From Tipula vernalis (taxonomy: Eukaryota; Arthropoda; Insecta; Diptera; Tipulidae): a DNA stretch of 64,000 bases. The stretch spans positions 263,848,057 through 263,912,056 of the forward strand of contig OY282559.1 in NCBI GenBank assembly GCA_958295665.1, written 5' to 3'. The notes beneath the pieces are model-generated. The model was not told the DNA's origin. It did no database searches and saw nothing but the letters and a program-made list of their open reading frames with translations. Positions 55,180 to 64,000 of this stretch are shown here, in pieces. Within the stretch, counting starts at the first letter, position 1, and every line of letters begins with the position of its first letter. The position numbers and the translations under genes were made by a program.

Positions 55180-56880
55180 CAGTCGTCTTTTAATGGCAGC
55201 AGCCATGTTGAAATTTAATTTTTTACAGTTTACTGAAGCAGAAGTTTATGATAGCTTATCTCAACTTGATAGTAATAAGGGGGCAGGACATGACGGTTTT
55301 CCACCTATCCTTATTAAGAATTGTGCAGAGAGTTTAGCCCATCCACTGACTCTAATCTTTAATAAGAGCCTACGTACTGGGATTTTTCCGGATCCCTGGA
55401 AACTGTCTTTCATTCGTCCGATTTTTAAATCTGGCAGAAGAAGTGATATCAGCAATTATCGCGGAATCGCTATTCTTGCTGCCATACCAAAACTTTTCGA
55501 ATCAATGGTACAGAAATTCTTGTTTTTTCATGCAAAAATTTTTATTTCTCCTGCTCAACACGGATTTTACACGGGTAGGTCCACGGTTACTAACCTAGTC
55601 GGTTTTTTTCAACAGTTATATAGTAGTTTAGAACATAGGCAACAAGTGGATGTTGTTTACACCGATTTTTCGAAGGCTTTCGATAAAATTGATCCCTCGA
55701 TCCTTATCGATAAGCTGGATAAACTAAATTGTCAGTTTATCCCCATCAGGTGGTTGCATTCGTACCTGTCTGATCGCTACCAATTTGTTAAGATAAATGA
55801 TTTTAGTTCTCGCTTATTTCGAGTTACCTCTGGAGTTCCTCAAGGTAGCCACATTGGTCCACTTTTATTCTCATTATTTGTCAATGATGTTGTTGATTGT
55901 TTTAAATTCGCAAAATGTTTGCTTTACGCAGATGATATGAAGATATTTGCTCCTATTACTGGAGTTTCTGACTGTGTTAAATTACAAGGTGACTTGAGTA
56001 ACTTTTGCAGTTGGTCATTTAAAAACAAATTATTGTTGAATGTGGGTAAATGTAAGATTTTATCATTCGTCGTACACACTCACCTGTTCTTCAGCAATAT
56101 TTTCTATACAATACCGCTATTGACAGAGTTGAGGTCATAACCGACTTAGGGGTAACCTTTTCTTATGATCTTACTTTTACCAAACACATTGATTCTGTTA
56201 TTTCGAAAGCTTATATTATCCTGGGTTTCAATAAGCGCAATTGTAAAGACTTCTGCGACCCACTCACACTGAAAACTCTCTATGTGTCCTTTGTTCGTTC
56301 CATTCTAGAATATGCTTCTCAGATTTGGTCACCATTTTATCATTGCTATTCATACAGAATTGAGAGCGTTCAAAAACAGTTTCTTTTGTATGCGCTTCGC
56401 GGCTTACCTACGGAGCGAGTGCACCAATATGTACTACCTCCTTATAATGATCGTTGTAAATTATTAAAATTACAACGATTAGATCACCGACGAGATGTTG
56501 CATCCGCTATCTTCGTTCAAGATGTTCTGACTTCCCGAATAGACTGTGTCGATTTACTGGCTCGTTTCAACTTTTACGCTCCTACACGTTGTTTGCGCCG
56601 TCGTCGTTTGTTACATATTGATCCGGTTTCTACAAACTTCGCACTCTCAGAACCAGTTTTGAGAATGTCGCGACTCTTTAATTCGGTTTATGACGTTTTC
56701 GATTTTAACATGACAAGAAATTCGTTTAGAAATGAGTTGTTTAGATTTTTGTCTATCATTAAATAATTGTTAAATGTTATTTTTGTGCTAAAATATTGTA
56801 TAATAACTGTTAATCTTTTTTGCATACCGATTGTATATTTACTGTAGGTTAAATAAATAAATAAATAAATAAAAAAATGT
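55180..56880 (+). pseudogene. CR1-like LINE, 5'-truncated, RT and C-terminus with TAAA tail
   Basis: The first frame (from about 55193) begins just before the RT: DSNKGAGHDGFPPILIK, WKLSFIRPIFKSG, QHGFYTGRSTVTNL, TDFSKAFDKID, GVPQGSHIGPLLF and the catalytic YADDMK. At about 56070-56090 the frame changes; the second frame runs to 56766 with VRSILEYASQIW, DVLTSRIDC, RRRRLLHIDP and FDFNMTRNSF. The 3' UTR is short and ends in a TAAATAAA repeat (56850-56875). Endonuclease and ORF1 are absent, typical of 5' truncation. One frame change is the only damage in the remaining part. Confidence 0.9.
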
Positions 56881-56984
56881 ATGTGCCTCACCCTTATAAG
56901 CACATGATGGAAGTGAAACGTCTGTAGTAAAATGATTGGAGTCGGTTTCTAAAGTAAATAATAGAGTTGTGATATTATTTTTTA

Positions 56985-59900
56985 TTATTGATTTATTTTA
57001 TTGTTTTTTTCTTGTATAACCGTAACTAGAGGCTTATGATAGCTAAAATGTGACACAAATATTCGCGTTTCTACAGTATGCAAATATCGACTAAAAACAG
57101 CGTCTATTGTTGCTCCCTGCCTCGTTGTGGATTTTGCAGGATCGCTTGTCATACTCAAATTGAATTTGTCTTTGAAAAATTTTATAAGTTGCATAGATGA
57201 TTCTGCTGCAAAGTTTACATTAAAATCCCCTCCAAGAATTATGGGTATTTTTTCTAAATTTAAGTTAAGTATTGGTGCTTCAGAGGAATATTGAAGTAAC
57301 TTTTCATAAAGGAATTCAATTATGTTTTTAACACTTTGATGTGGTGATATATATACCGCTACCAATAACATCGTTTGACCGTGCTCTGTAGAACATTGAC
57401 AGGCACATACTTCTCCTACTTCATCAATTTGCACCCCAAATGCTAGTGGTTTCTGTACTCTAATATCCCTTGATGTCGTTAAAAAATGAGCAGTATCATC
57501 TGCATTCTGGTAAATAGCAACGCCACCAGATCGAACACTTGGCCGTTTATATTTAACTATACAGTTGAAATTCGGTATAGCGACATGTTCGTCGTTGTGA
57601 ACCCACGTCTCCAACAAAATTAAAACATTAGAATGTTTAGCAACTCTATCGATTAGATCAAGATTATGAGCCCGTAAACTTTGAATGTTGAAGGTATAAA
57701 GCGACAAACCTGGTGCGTTTGTGATGAAATCAATTAATTCAGATTCTAATGTGATGAGTGGATTCAGCGAAAGTCGTTTAAATTCCAGCTTCAACAGAAG
57801 AGTAGACGATGGCTCCTTTCTGCAATGATAAAATATTGAATCCTTATGTTTTGACACGATGTATAATTTTTCGATTGTAGTGACTCTGGATAAAGCAACG
57901 TATAGTAATTGCACCGAGTGGGTTTTTTCATACTCATACACGATTTCGTCGAATGTACCACCTTGAGATTTATGAATCGTCATAGAGCAACCAGATATTA
58001 GAGGAAAGTGACTTCGTTTTACTATCATTGTTCTGTTATTATTTAAAGAAATTGTAGAGTTGCGTCGATTGATTGGCACTTCATTCAATGTAATATTATG
58101 TTGTTGCATATATCCAGCAGCCTTCATTCGTAATTTTCTTCCAATTTTAATGTCAGGAAAAGTTAGCCAAACACGAGTTACTTCTTCATTCTCGTTTTGT
58201 TCAACGCGAACTAATTTGCCGACGGCGCCATTGGCTAATCCATCTGATACATCGATATTGGTTGTTATTATGTAATATTTGTCAATAACAAAAATTATAT
58301 TATATGGAAGTCCGCCTGTGTCAATAGTAGACTTTTTGTGCAGTTTTTGACGTAGTGATGCCAACTGTGTAGCGTCGTTGTAGCCAGAATATACATCAAT
58401 CGCGATGGACGTAATTTTAACCTCAGCTTCGTTTAAAATTTTATTATTATATGCGTTAACAGATTGATTCGAATAAAATAGTCGAATACCATGAGGACAT
58501 AATGCATTGACTTCGTTTTCCGTAAAAAAACGTGACTGCATTAGAATTAACTCATCATCATCAAGTATTTGACCGTTTCCTATTTTCGTTAAAATATTCG
58601 AAAATTGAACGTTAGCTTGGCGCATAATTTCATCGAGCTCATAGAATTTGAGCCCTCTCCATAATATTGGTCCAGACATGCTTTGTTTCGGTTGATTATA
58701 AATGGGTGTTGCTTTAACTGGTGGTAATTGACGTAAGTCACCAATTAAAATAACGTAATATCCTCCAAAGTTAACATCAAAGATACCGCTAATCTGTTTG
58801 AGTCGTTGATCGATCTGTGCTAATAATTCTGCGCCGATCATACTGATTTCATCGATGATTAAGACTCGGACGTATTTGAATAGTGTGCGATATTGGAGTG
58901 CGATTTCATAAGACAATGGAAGTAGTTTTGACAACGTGATTTTTAAAGCAGTATGCACTGTGGTACCGTTAATAGCCACAGCAGCTTTGCCAGTTGAAGC
59001 GCACGTAATGTAAGCGTTACAACAACCATCGTTATCGGTAAGGCGATTGTAAATCTCCATTAGAAGTTTAATGACAAACGTTTTGCCACATCCCGCCGGT
59101 CCAGTGAAGAAAATTTGCAATGGTGGAGAATTAGGAGACGATAGATGCGATATTGTATGTAACAAAAGGCTTCTTTGTTTATCATTAGTCATTCTCATTA
59201 AGGCCAAGAACTGTTCATTGTCCATTAAATTTTCTCTCCTTTTGGCGATGGAACCAAGTTTATCTAGCAAAGCGAGACGAAGGTCATTGTTATGTTCAGA
59301 ATTAGGATTGTTGCATAATTGTTGGAACGGATTAGGATCCGGAGCACCGCCAGCATCGGCATGATTAGTATCGTCTTCAGTATCATCATGGACACGACAT
59401 AATTTTCGACAAATCTCGATGGTTTTTCCAATATCTAAATTGGATTCAAATTCTTTTCTTGCTTCCAAAATGAACTCTTCATTGTCCTCGTAAATTTTTA
59501 GGAAGCACATTTCAGCCAATATATCACGTTCTTCATTTCTAAACGGTATATGTAGAGAAACCATTTCCCGTTTATAGTTGGTGAAATCTGTAGCCATGCC
59601 ATAATTTCTGTACCGAATGATCCGCGATTCATTTCTTTTCGCAAATGTTCCGTCTTGTTTGACATTATAATGAGCAACAAATTGTGCTATAGAAACATTT
59701 TCTAGCTCTTCCCGTCGTTTCTCATATTTATCAAACCAATTTTCCTTCCAAATATTCGTAGAATCATCACCAACTTCTAATTGATTTAATTCTTTTTGAG
59801 TTTTTCTCATCCGCTGTCGTTCGATAGGCCATACAGTTGGAATATATTCAACTTTATGAGATGATTTGGACATAGGTTCTCGAAGAAGGTACCATGCTGC

Positions 59901-60383
59901 TTCTTGACTTGTCATTTCGACAGTATTCAGCACATTTACACTCATGTTTCTTGTAACATCGACAATATCGAACTCAGGATGTTTGTCCATCGTTTCTATT
60001 ATTTGATGCTGCAAATTACTGATTCCTCTATTCGTTTTGTTGACATATTCTACAACATATGCAGCGCAAGAATATTCTTCGGTAATAAATTGGATGTCCA
60101 TATTAGATTTGAGAATACTGAAAAGGAATGGGTTGAAACCGTTGTGCCATATTTCACTAGTTTTTCTTTTTAAGAACACCCGCGGTCGTTCAATTCCAGC
60201 TTGTAGAATTTTAATGTAATCAACGTCACACGTAATTTTATTTTGTTCGTAAAACGTATCTATATCAGGATAGTAGATATTTTCCAAATTCAATCTTATT
60301 TTATTGTATCGTTCTTTAAGGTTACGAAATTGTGGTTCGTCTTTTGGCATTGGTATCAGAATCATCGTTGATTTGCATGGCAT
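56985..60383 (-). CDS. Helentron PIF1-like helicase with C-terminal endonuclease (1132 aa)
   Basis: Open from ATG 60383 to 56985. The Helitron-specific region precedes the helicase. Helicase motifs: GPAGCGKTF (Walker A, residue about 426), LIIDEISMI (Walker B, about 508), GDLRQLPPV (about 547), [12 protein letters not shown] (about 805) and LYVALSR (about 828). From about residue 895 an exonuclease-endonuclease-phosphatase domain follows, with [30 protein letters not shown] (about 1052) and SYHKPLV at the end. The frame is continuous with the Rep frame upstream; only TAA 60468-60470 separates them, so the native product was probably one Rep-helicase-endonuclease protein of about 1700 residues. 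It would nick, unwind and transfer single-stranded element DNA. Confidence 0.9.
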   Translation of the reverse strand: MPCKSTMILIPMPKDEPQFRNLKERYNKIRLNLENIYYPDIDTFYEQNKITCDVDYIKILQAGIERPRVFLKRKTSEIWHNGFNPFLFSILKSNMDIQFITEEYSCAAYVVEYVNKTNRGISNLQHQIIETMDKHPEFDIVDVTRNMSVNVLNTVEMTSQEAAWYLLREPMSKSSHKVEYIPTVWPIERQRMRKTQKELNQLEVGDDSTNIWKENWFDKYEKRREELENVSIAQFVAHYNVKQDGTFAKRNESRIIRYRNYGMATDFTNYKREMVSLHIPFRNEERDILAEMCFLKIYEDNEEFILEARKEFESNLDIGKTIEICRKLCRVHDDTEDDTNHADAGGAPDPNPFQQLCNNPNSEHNNDLRLALLDKLGSIAKRRENLMDNEQFLALMRMTNDKQRSLLLHTISHLSSPNSPPLQIFFTGPAGCGKTFVIKLLMEIYNRLTDNDGCCNAYITCASTGKAAVAINGTTVHTALKITLSKLLPLSYEIALQYRTLFKYVRVLIIDEISMIGAELLAQIDQRLKQISGIFDVNFGGYYVILIGDLRQLPPVKATPIYNQPKQSMSGPILWRGLKFYELDEIMRQANVQFSNILTKIGNGQILDDDELILMQSRFFTENEVNALCPHGIRLFYSNQSVNAYNNKILNEAEVKITSIAIDVYSGYNDATQLASLRQKLHKKSTIDTGGLPYNIIFVIDKYYIITTNIDVSDGLANGAVGKLVRVEQNENEEVTRVWLTFPDIKIGRKLRMKAAGYMQQHNITLNEVPINRRNSTISLNNNRTMIVKRSHFPLISGCSMTIHKSQGGTFDEIVYEYEKTHSVQLLYVALSRVTTIEKLYIVSKHKDSIFYHCRKEPSSTLLLKLEFKRLSLNPLITLESELIDFITNAPGLSLYTFNIQSLRAHNLDLIDRVAKHSNVLILLETWVHNDEHVAIPNFNCIVKYKRPSVRSGGVAIYQNADDTAHFLTTSRDIRVQKPLAFGVQIDEVGEVCACQCSTEHGQTMLLVAVYISPHQSVKNIIEFLYEKLLQYSSEAPILNLNLEKIPIILGGDFNVNFAAESSMQLIKFFKDKFNLSMTSDPAKSTTRQGATIDAVFSRYLHTVETRIFVSHFSYHKPLVTVIQEKNNKINQ

Positions 60384-60467
60384 GAAGGGAGCGTCGAAGC
60401 GACATTTTTGCGGCCTATTTGATGTAATTCCTTTGTAGCAAGTGAAAGTATGTTTATGGGTTTGTAG

Positions 60468-62165
60468 TTAGATGTTTCCCGATGCTTCTGATGCTGAAAC
60501 CGATATCAAGTGATCGATCAATTGAAGACTGTCGTACAATCCGGCATTCAATGGATCGTCCGGCGTCTCCTTCAACCATAAAAGTATATGAGCATGCGGA
60601 CTTCCGCGATGCTGAAATTCGATCCTTTTAAAATATTTCCTGACGAAATATCGACCAAAAGGACTGTTTTTTTTATATTTAGATTGCAAAACAGTCATTA
60701 CTGTATTTATCAGCTTATTGAAATAAATGGCACATGTAACTGCATCATCATTAACTAGTGAGCTTTTTTCCATAAAATGTAGTTGATTAACGGCTTCAAC
60801 CGTGATTTCTTTTCCATATTTCAACCTATATAAGGTTCGTAGTAAATCAGTCCATCCTATTTCATTAGCGCTCATCGTAAGAAACAATGTGGGTTTACCA
60901 TTTTGTCGTATCATTGCAAACAAGTCTTTCTTTTGATTTGCCCAATACCACGTTGAATTGGGAATCGTTCGGAGGAAAGCGAGGTTTGTATCAATGCAAT
61001 CGTGAATATATTCTTCAGATTCAATTTGACGACGGGTTTTGGCAGTATTATTTCCCACGTGTTTAAATGCAATCGTAAGACAATCGCGAACTCTCAGTCG
61101 CATAATTTTCATTGCCATATACAGCAAGTGGTACGGGGTAACGCCACGTCGGTCTGATCTTCGTAGCTCACTAGTTGCCATCATGAATGGCGTGATGTGT
61201 GTGCCGTCTCTGAAAATTCGAAATTCGCCAAGATAAATAGACGGAAAAGAGAGTTCTTCTGCATGCTCATCAAAAAGTAGGCTGATAGGAAGTTCGGTTT
61301 CGCCAGGGGCAATTCGCAAATACATATCTTCATTCCAAAGTAACGTTTGTTGTTGCGCGGTAAGGCTATCTTCGATAGGCACAACTTCACTAACTTCATC
61401 CTGTGACGGTATGGTTTCTACTGCATTCTCCGTAAAGAAAGAATTATCAATCGTAATATTATAGCGTTGATAAAGCGGCGTTCGAATTAAATATTGTAAA
61501 CAAGCTTTGATTGTTCCTTTGTTGACCAAGCCAAACAAATAGGACGATTTGTGTATTTTTTTCTTTTTAATGTGAACGTTAATGCAGTAATCATCGTTCA
61601 AACTCCGAGGTAATCGAGATACCATCGTATTAACATCGACCGGAACGTTTATGATTTGTCCATAAATGCCGTATTGACCGTGACTATGACGCAATCTACG
61701 AACTTGCATAAACGGCAAGCGCGGTGAGATCAACCTCTCCGTAACCATCTCTAAAGGAGGAAGATCGGTTGGCATTTTAGGATATTGAAATCCATTAAAT
61801 ACTGATAGAGTCGGTATAGTGTTTTTCGACAATGCCCTTTTGCACGTAAAGCATACCTTCGCGTTATCAACGTTCGGCAATATGTCGTTAATAATACCAC
61901 TATATTGAGAAGAGACAGGCGATAAGTCATTCTTGAACCATAACCGATCACAAATTGAGCACGCGTACCCAAATGGATTGTTCAAGAATTTCATAAAAAG
62001 TTTTCGAGCACCTGCATGCAGTTGATAACCTTCATACCGCACAGGCGTCTCGCCCTGATTACTCGTAGACGGTTCACAAATATTTGATGCTTGCTGAAAA
62101 TTATCGGAACATTCCATAACTGGAGGGTTGTTGAGGTTTGACACATAGGGCGCATAATTATTTCC
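60468..62165 (-). CDS. Helentron N-terminal part with Rep (HUH-type) domain
   Basis: Minus-strand frame ending at TAA 60468-60470. It starts after TGA 62169-62171, which is in the same frame, so the true N-terminus is probably joined from upstream by an intron or was cut by this stop. It contains Cys-rich zinc-finger-like sequence (CSIC and CFTC, residues about 39-101) and Helitron-conserved segments: MRLRVRDCL, TLFLTMSANEIGWTDLL and the Rep motif QHRGSPHAHILLWL (about 515), holding the HxH metal-binding pair. The catalytic Tyr region should lie shortly before the TAA or beyond it. The residues after the stop ([11 protein letters not shown]) continue the usual sequence, so TAA is a point mutation. 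Confidence 0.88.
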   Translation of the reverse strand, partial: GNNYAPYVSNLNNPPVMECSDNFQQASNICEPSTSNQGETPVRYEGYQLHAGARKLFMKFLNNPFGYACSICDRLWFKNDLSPVSSQYSGIINDILPNVDNAKVCFTCKRALSKNTIPTLSVFNGFQYPKMPTDLPPLEMVTERLISPRLPFMQVRRLRHSHGQYGIYGQIINVPVDVNTMVSRLPRSLNDDYCINVHIKKKKIHKSSYLFGLVNKGTIKACLQYLIRTPLYQRYNITIDNSFFTENAVETIPSQDEVSEVVPIEDSLTAQQQTLLWNEDMYLRIAPGETELPISLLFDEHAEELSFPSIYLGEFRIFRDGTHITPFMMATSELRRSDRRGVTPYHLLYMAMKIMRLRVRDCLTIAFKHVGNNTAKTRRQIESEEYIHDCIDTNLAFLRTIPNSTWYWANQKKDLFAMIRQNGKPTLFLTMSANEIGWTDLLRTLYRLKYGKEITVEAVNQLHFMEKSSLVNDDAVTCAIYFNKLINTVMTVLQSKYKKNSPFGRYFVRKYFKRIEFQHRGSPHAHILLWLKETPDDPLNAGLYDSLQLIDHLISVSASEASGNI

Positions 62166-62299
62166 ATCTCAAGTGGTAGATGGATTAGCTATGCCCGGTA
62201 AGACACCGTTGGAGCTATCTAAATCATTTAAATTACTATTACATATACATAATATAACTTAGCCAACAATGAATGAGTATAGTGACAATATAAAATTTA

Positions 62300-62524
62300 C
62301 TAACCATTCATTACATTTTCAGTAGATAAACAATTATTTTCAAAAATACGTGCACGATTCTCTCGCTGCCGTTGTCGATAATCACGAAGACGATCAGCCG
62401 CTGTCCGGTTTCCTCGAGGTCTTCCTGAATTTTGCATATAGCCACCACGTGATCGTTGCCCTTGTTCTTGTCGTTGCCTTGCTCTGAATTCGCGAACGCG
62501 TTTCGTTGATGATTGTTGTGGCAT
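62300..62524 (-). CDS. Small Arg/Gln-rich protein, probable first exon of the Helentron gene
   Basis: 74 codons from ATG 62524. It has two RVREFRARQR/RLRDYRQRQR-like basic motifs and a GNRTAADR segment. Similar short Arg-rich leaders stand at the N-terminus of Helitron proteins in arthropods. It ends at GGT-TAG (62300), where a GTTAGT splice donor is possible; joining to the Rep frame near a CATAG or TTTAG acceptor would place it at the N-terminus. It could instead be a separate nucleic-acid-binding protein. Confidence 0.6.
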   Translation of the reverse strand: MPQQSSTKRVREFRARQRQEQGQRSRGGYMQNSGRPRGNRTAADRLRDYRQRQRENRARIFENNCLSTENVMNG

Positions 62525-63115
62525 TCTGAAGTATTAATATTGTTTCGGTATGATTTTTCGCATTAAAATTTACTATTGTGTAAATTGATATATAGGATAC
62601 TTACGTTGTTAGTATATTCTAATGAAATTGTTCTTTTTAATCACTTTTCAATCACTTCACAAAAAATCACGTCTATAAATTTAATTTTTAAAGCATTTTT
62701 CATATAAGGAACGCGATTTTATATTATTTCCTAAATAAAAATATGACATTCACCTTCATCGTTGGAAAATAAAAGAAAAATGCAAAAATAATAATACGTA
62801 TGTAATAGCAAAAAGTAGGCGAATTACGAATTTACGATACAAATACGAGACGTAGTATGTGTGGATTTTGTTACGCATTATAATACCTTACTTGTTTTCT
62901 GTATTGTTTATACAAGCAGCAAATGTACTAAATGAACAAAAACGATAAATCGCACTACCAAAGCGTTTCACTTTGATTAGCGTTTCATTTTTTCAAGACT
63001 CACTACCTTCGCTAAGGAAGTTTCACTTCAATAAATAAAATAAATTTACTAAGTTTTCTAGGATAGGAACACTAGGATAAATTGCTACATGAAGTTATAT
63101 GGAAATAGTGTCTAT

Positions 63116-63351
63116 TTAAATTACATTTTTATTTATGAAAATAGTAATTCGCAATTTGCTGCTGCTCTGCAGTTTATGACCTTCTCTTAGCGCTTTTACC
63201 TCGTTGTAGAATGCTTCGGGTTGTGCGCTCCGAGTTAGGTATGTTAAGGCATCGTTTAGTTCATTTGGCGATATTCTGCTCAACGGGTTTTGACTGTGGA
63301 GGAACCACAGTACCGAGACTTCCGTTCTGATTAATTTCTTAATGTTCGGAA
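63116..63351 (-). pseudogene. BEL/Pao pol fragment (linker before integrase)
   Basis: Minus-strand frame with LSRISPNELNDALTYL, QPEAFYNEVKALREG and SSSKLR, the helical linker between RNase H and integrase in BEL/Pao pol (the inner BEL has the corresponding part around 48310-48440). It is cut off at the copia LTR and by loss of similarity near 63116. It is not from the elements at 39-54 kb as they stand. Confidence 0.65.
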
Positions 63352-63623
63352 TGTTGGAATACACGAGTCCTGATGTTCATCCACTCAGCCAAACGGAGTA
63401 CTTAATGCTGAACAAAGCAAACCACCGTAATCGGAAATAAAATGAAAGAAACTTTTGTCTTGTGAGAGACCATTTATGTACTTTAATATTCACAAAAAGA
63501 CTAAACTCTAATACATAAGAACAAGAGAGAGAAAAAAAATGCAAAACAAAACGCCTACTTCACCTCAATCGATTCTGCACTGTCAACAAATAATTCAAAA
63601 TATCCATATAACTTATTTCAACA
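63352..63623 (-). repeat. Copia-type LTR (272 bp)
   Basis: On the minus strand it starts TGTTGAAATAAG at 63623 and ends TATTCCAACA at 63352, so TGTTG/CAACA forms the ends. A purine-rich TTGAGGAGAAG precedes it, as a polypurine tract should, and the copia pol end lies just upstream. It is the 3' LTR; the 5' LTR is outside the window. Confidence 0.8.
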
Positions 63624-63652
63624 CTTCTCCTCAATTTAATTATTTGTATAAT

Positions 63653-64000
63653 TTAATTTAATCCGCATCGCTCGCGTAGCATGATATGCCGCTTTGCCGG
63701 CAATGGTTTTGTTATTAAATCAGCCAACTTGCAAGTTCTACTGAACGGCAATATACGCATGATACGAATCTTTGTTGCACATAATCTTTAACAAAATGAT
63801 ATTGCGTATCCACATGTTTTGTTCGATTTGACAATCTTTCATCTTCTATTAGCTTCAAACAGCTTTGGCTGTCTTCGTAGATTGTTGTCGCTGTTTGAAC
63901 CGGCTGTTGCAAATCGTTCAGCGACCGCCGCAACCAAAATGCCTCTTGACACGCTTCGGACAATGCGATGAACTCTGCTTCTGTAGATGACAATGCGACG
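63653..64000 (-). pseudogene. Ty1/copia pol C-terminus (RNase H), frameshifted
   Basis: The minus-strand frame 63715-63993 has SSTEAEFIALSEACQEAFWL, YEDSQSCLKL and HVDTQYHFVKDYV, the C-terminal RNase H of copia pol. The motif usually written DNQS has Ser in place of Asn. A frame change near 63745 moves the last part (LADLITKPLPAKRH-like, then stop at 63653-63655) to another frame. The rest of the element lies beyond the window edge. Confidence 0.85.

Larger units (their letters stand above)
56878..63050 (-). mobile_element. Helentron (Helitron variant with endonuclease), nearly intact
   Basis: Minus-strand order: a small basic protein (62300-62524), a Rep-containing part (60468-62144) and a PIF1 helicase fused to an AP-type endonuclease (56985-60383). 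A fused endonuclease distinguishes Helentrons from canonical Helitrons. At the 3' side (left) there is a hairpin with ATGTGC arms (56881-56905). GAAGTGAAAC at 56910-56919 is inverted at 63020-63029 on the 5' side, a possible subterminal inverted repeat. Exact ends are uncertain because Helitrons make no target duplication. Confidence 0.85.

Overview
This is an AT-rich stretch of eukaryotic, almost certainly insect, genome, and it is a dense graveyard and nest of transposable elements. I recognise no ordinary host gene. The insect assignment rests on the mixture of families: an env-bearing errantivirus (gypsy-like) with a tRNA-Ser-type primer site, BEL/Pao elements, a piggyBac, a maT-type (DD37D) mariner, a Helentron, Jockey-like and CR1-like LINEs, hAT, Harbinger-like, MULE-like and copia sequences. 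The insect order cannot be fixed from the window.

Layout. 1-1.1 kb: Jockey-like LINE, minus strand (ORF2 endonuclease and ORF1 zinc knuckles). 1.1-1.35 kb: old MITE. 2.5-3.3 kb: Tc1/mariner-like remnant. 3.55-5.66 kb: DNA transposon with very long terminal inverted repeats (TIRs) and a broken MULE-like transposase. 5.75-6.1 kb: 3' end of a CR1-like LINE. 6.2-12.2 kb: errantivirus with gag, pol and env, no 3' LTR, damaged in pol and env. 12.2-13.6 kb: decayed CR1-like LINE. 14.13-17.13 kb: hAT element with a perfect 8-bp target duplication. 17.1-19.5 kb: satellite-like sequence, including a 108-bp minisatellite bounded by inverted repeats and a palindromic TTAA MITE. 21.34-24.11 kb: piggyBac element whose transposase core is replaced by a heptamer microsatellite. 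24.5-31 kb: dispersed repeat carrying a Harbinger-like element, which carries a hAT-like element, which carries a mariner-like element. 32.3-36.9 kb: LINE debris and a long decayed Jockey-like element. 37-38.8 kb: second copy of the dispersed repeat. 39.16-54.74 kb: an older BEL/Pao element on the minus strand, interrupted by a complete young BEL/Pao (43168-50624) and by a complete maT mariner (52183-53494). 54.78-54.97 kb: TTAA MITE. 55.2-56.88 kb: CR1-like LINE. 56.9-63.0 kb: nearly intact Helentron (Rep, PIF1 helicase and endonuclease). 63.1-64 kb: BEL fragment and a copia 3' end.

The best preserved units are the inner BEL/Pao (one open 1772-codon gag-pol, two 922-bp LTRs that look identical, 5-bp duplication CTTTC, a primer site fitting the tRNA-Tyr 3' end), the Helentron (about 1700 codons in one frame with a single stop between Rep and helicase) and the maT mariner (one stop). 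The nesting gives relative ages directly: outer BEL before inner BEL and maT; Harbinger-like before hAT-like before mariner-like. Because both strands carry many families, the locus could also be a small-RNA source, but that is only a hypothesis. All boundaries were read by eye from TIRs, LTRs and target duplications; no alignment or database search was run.
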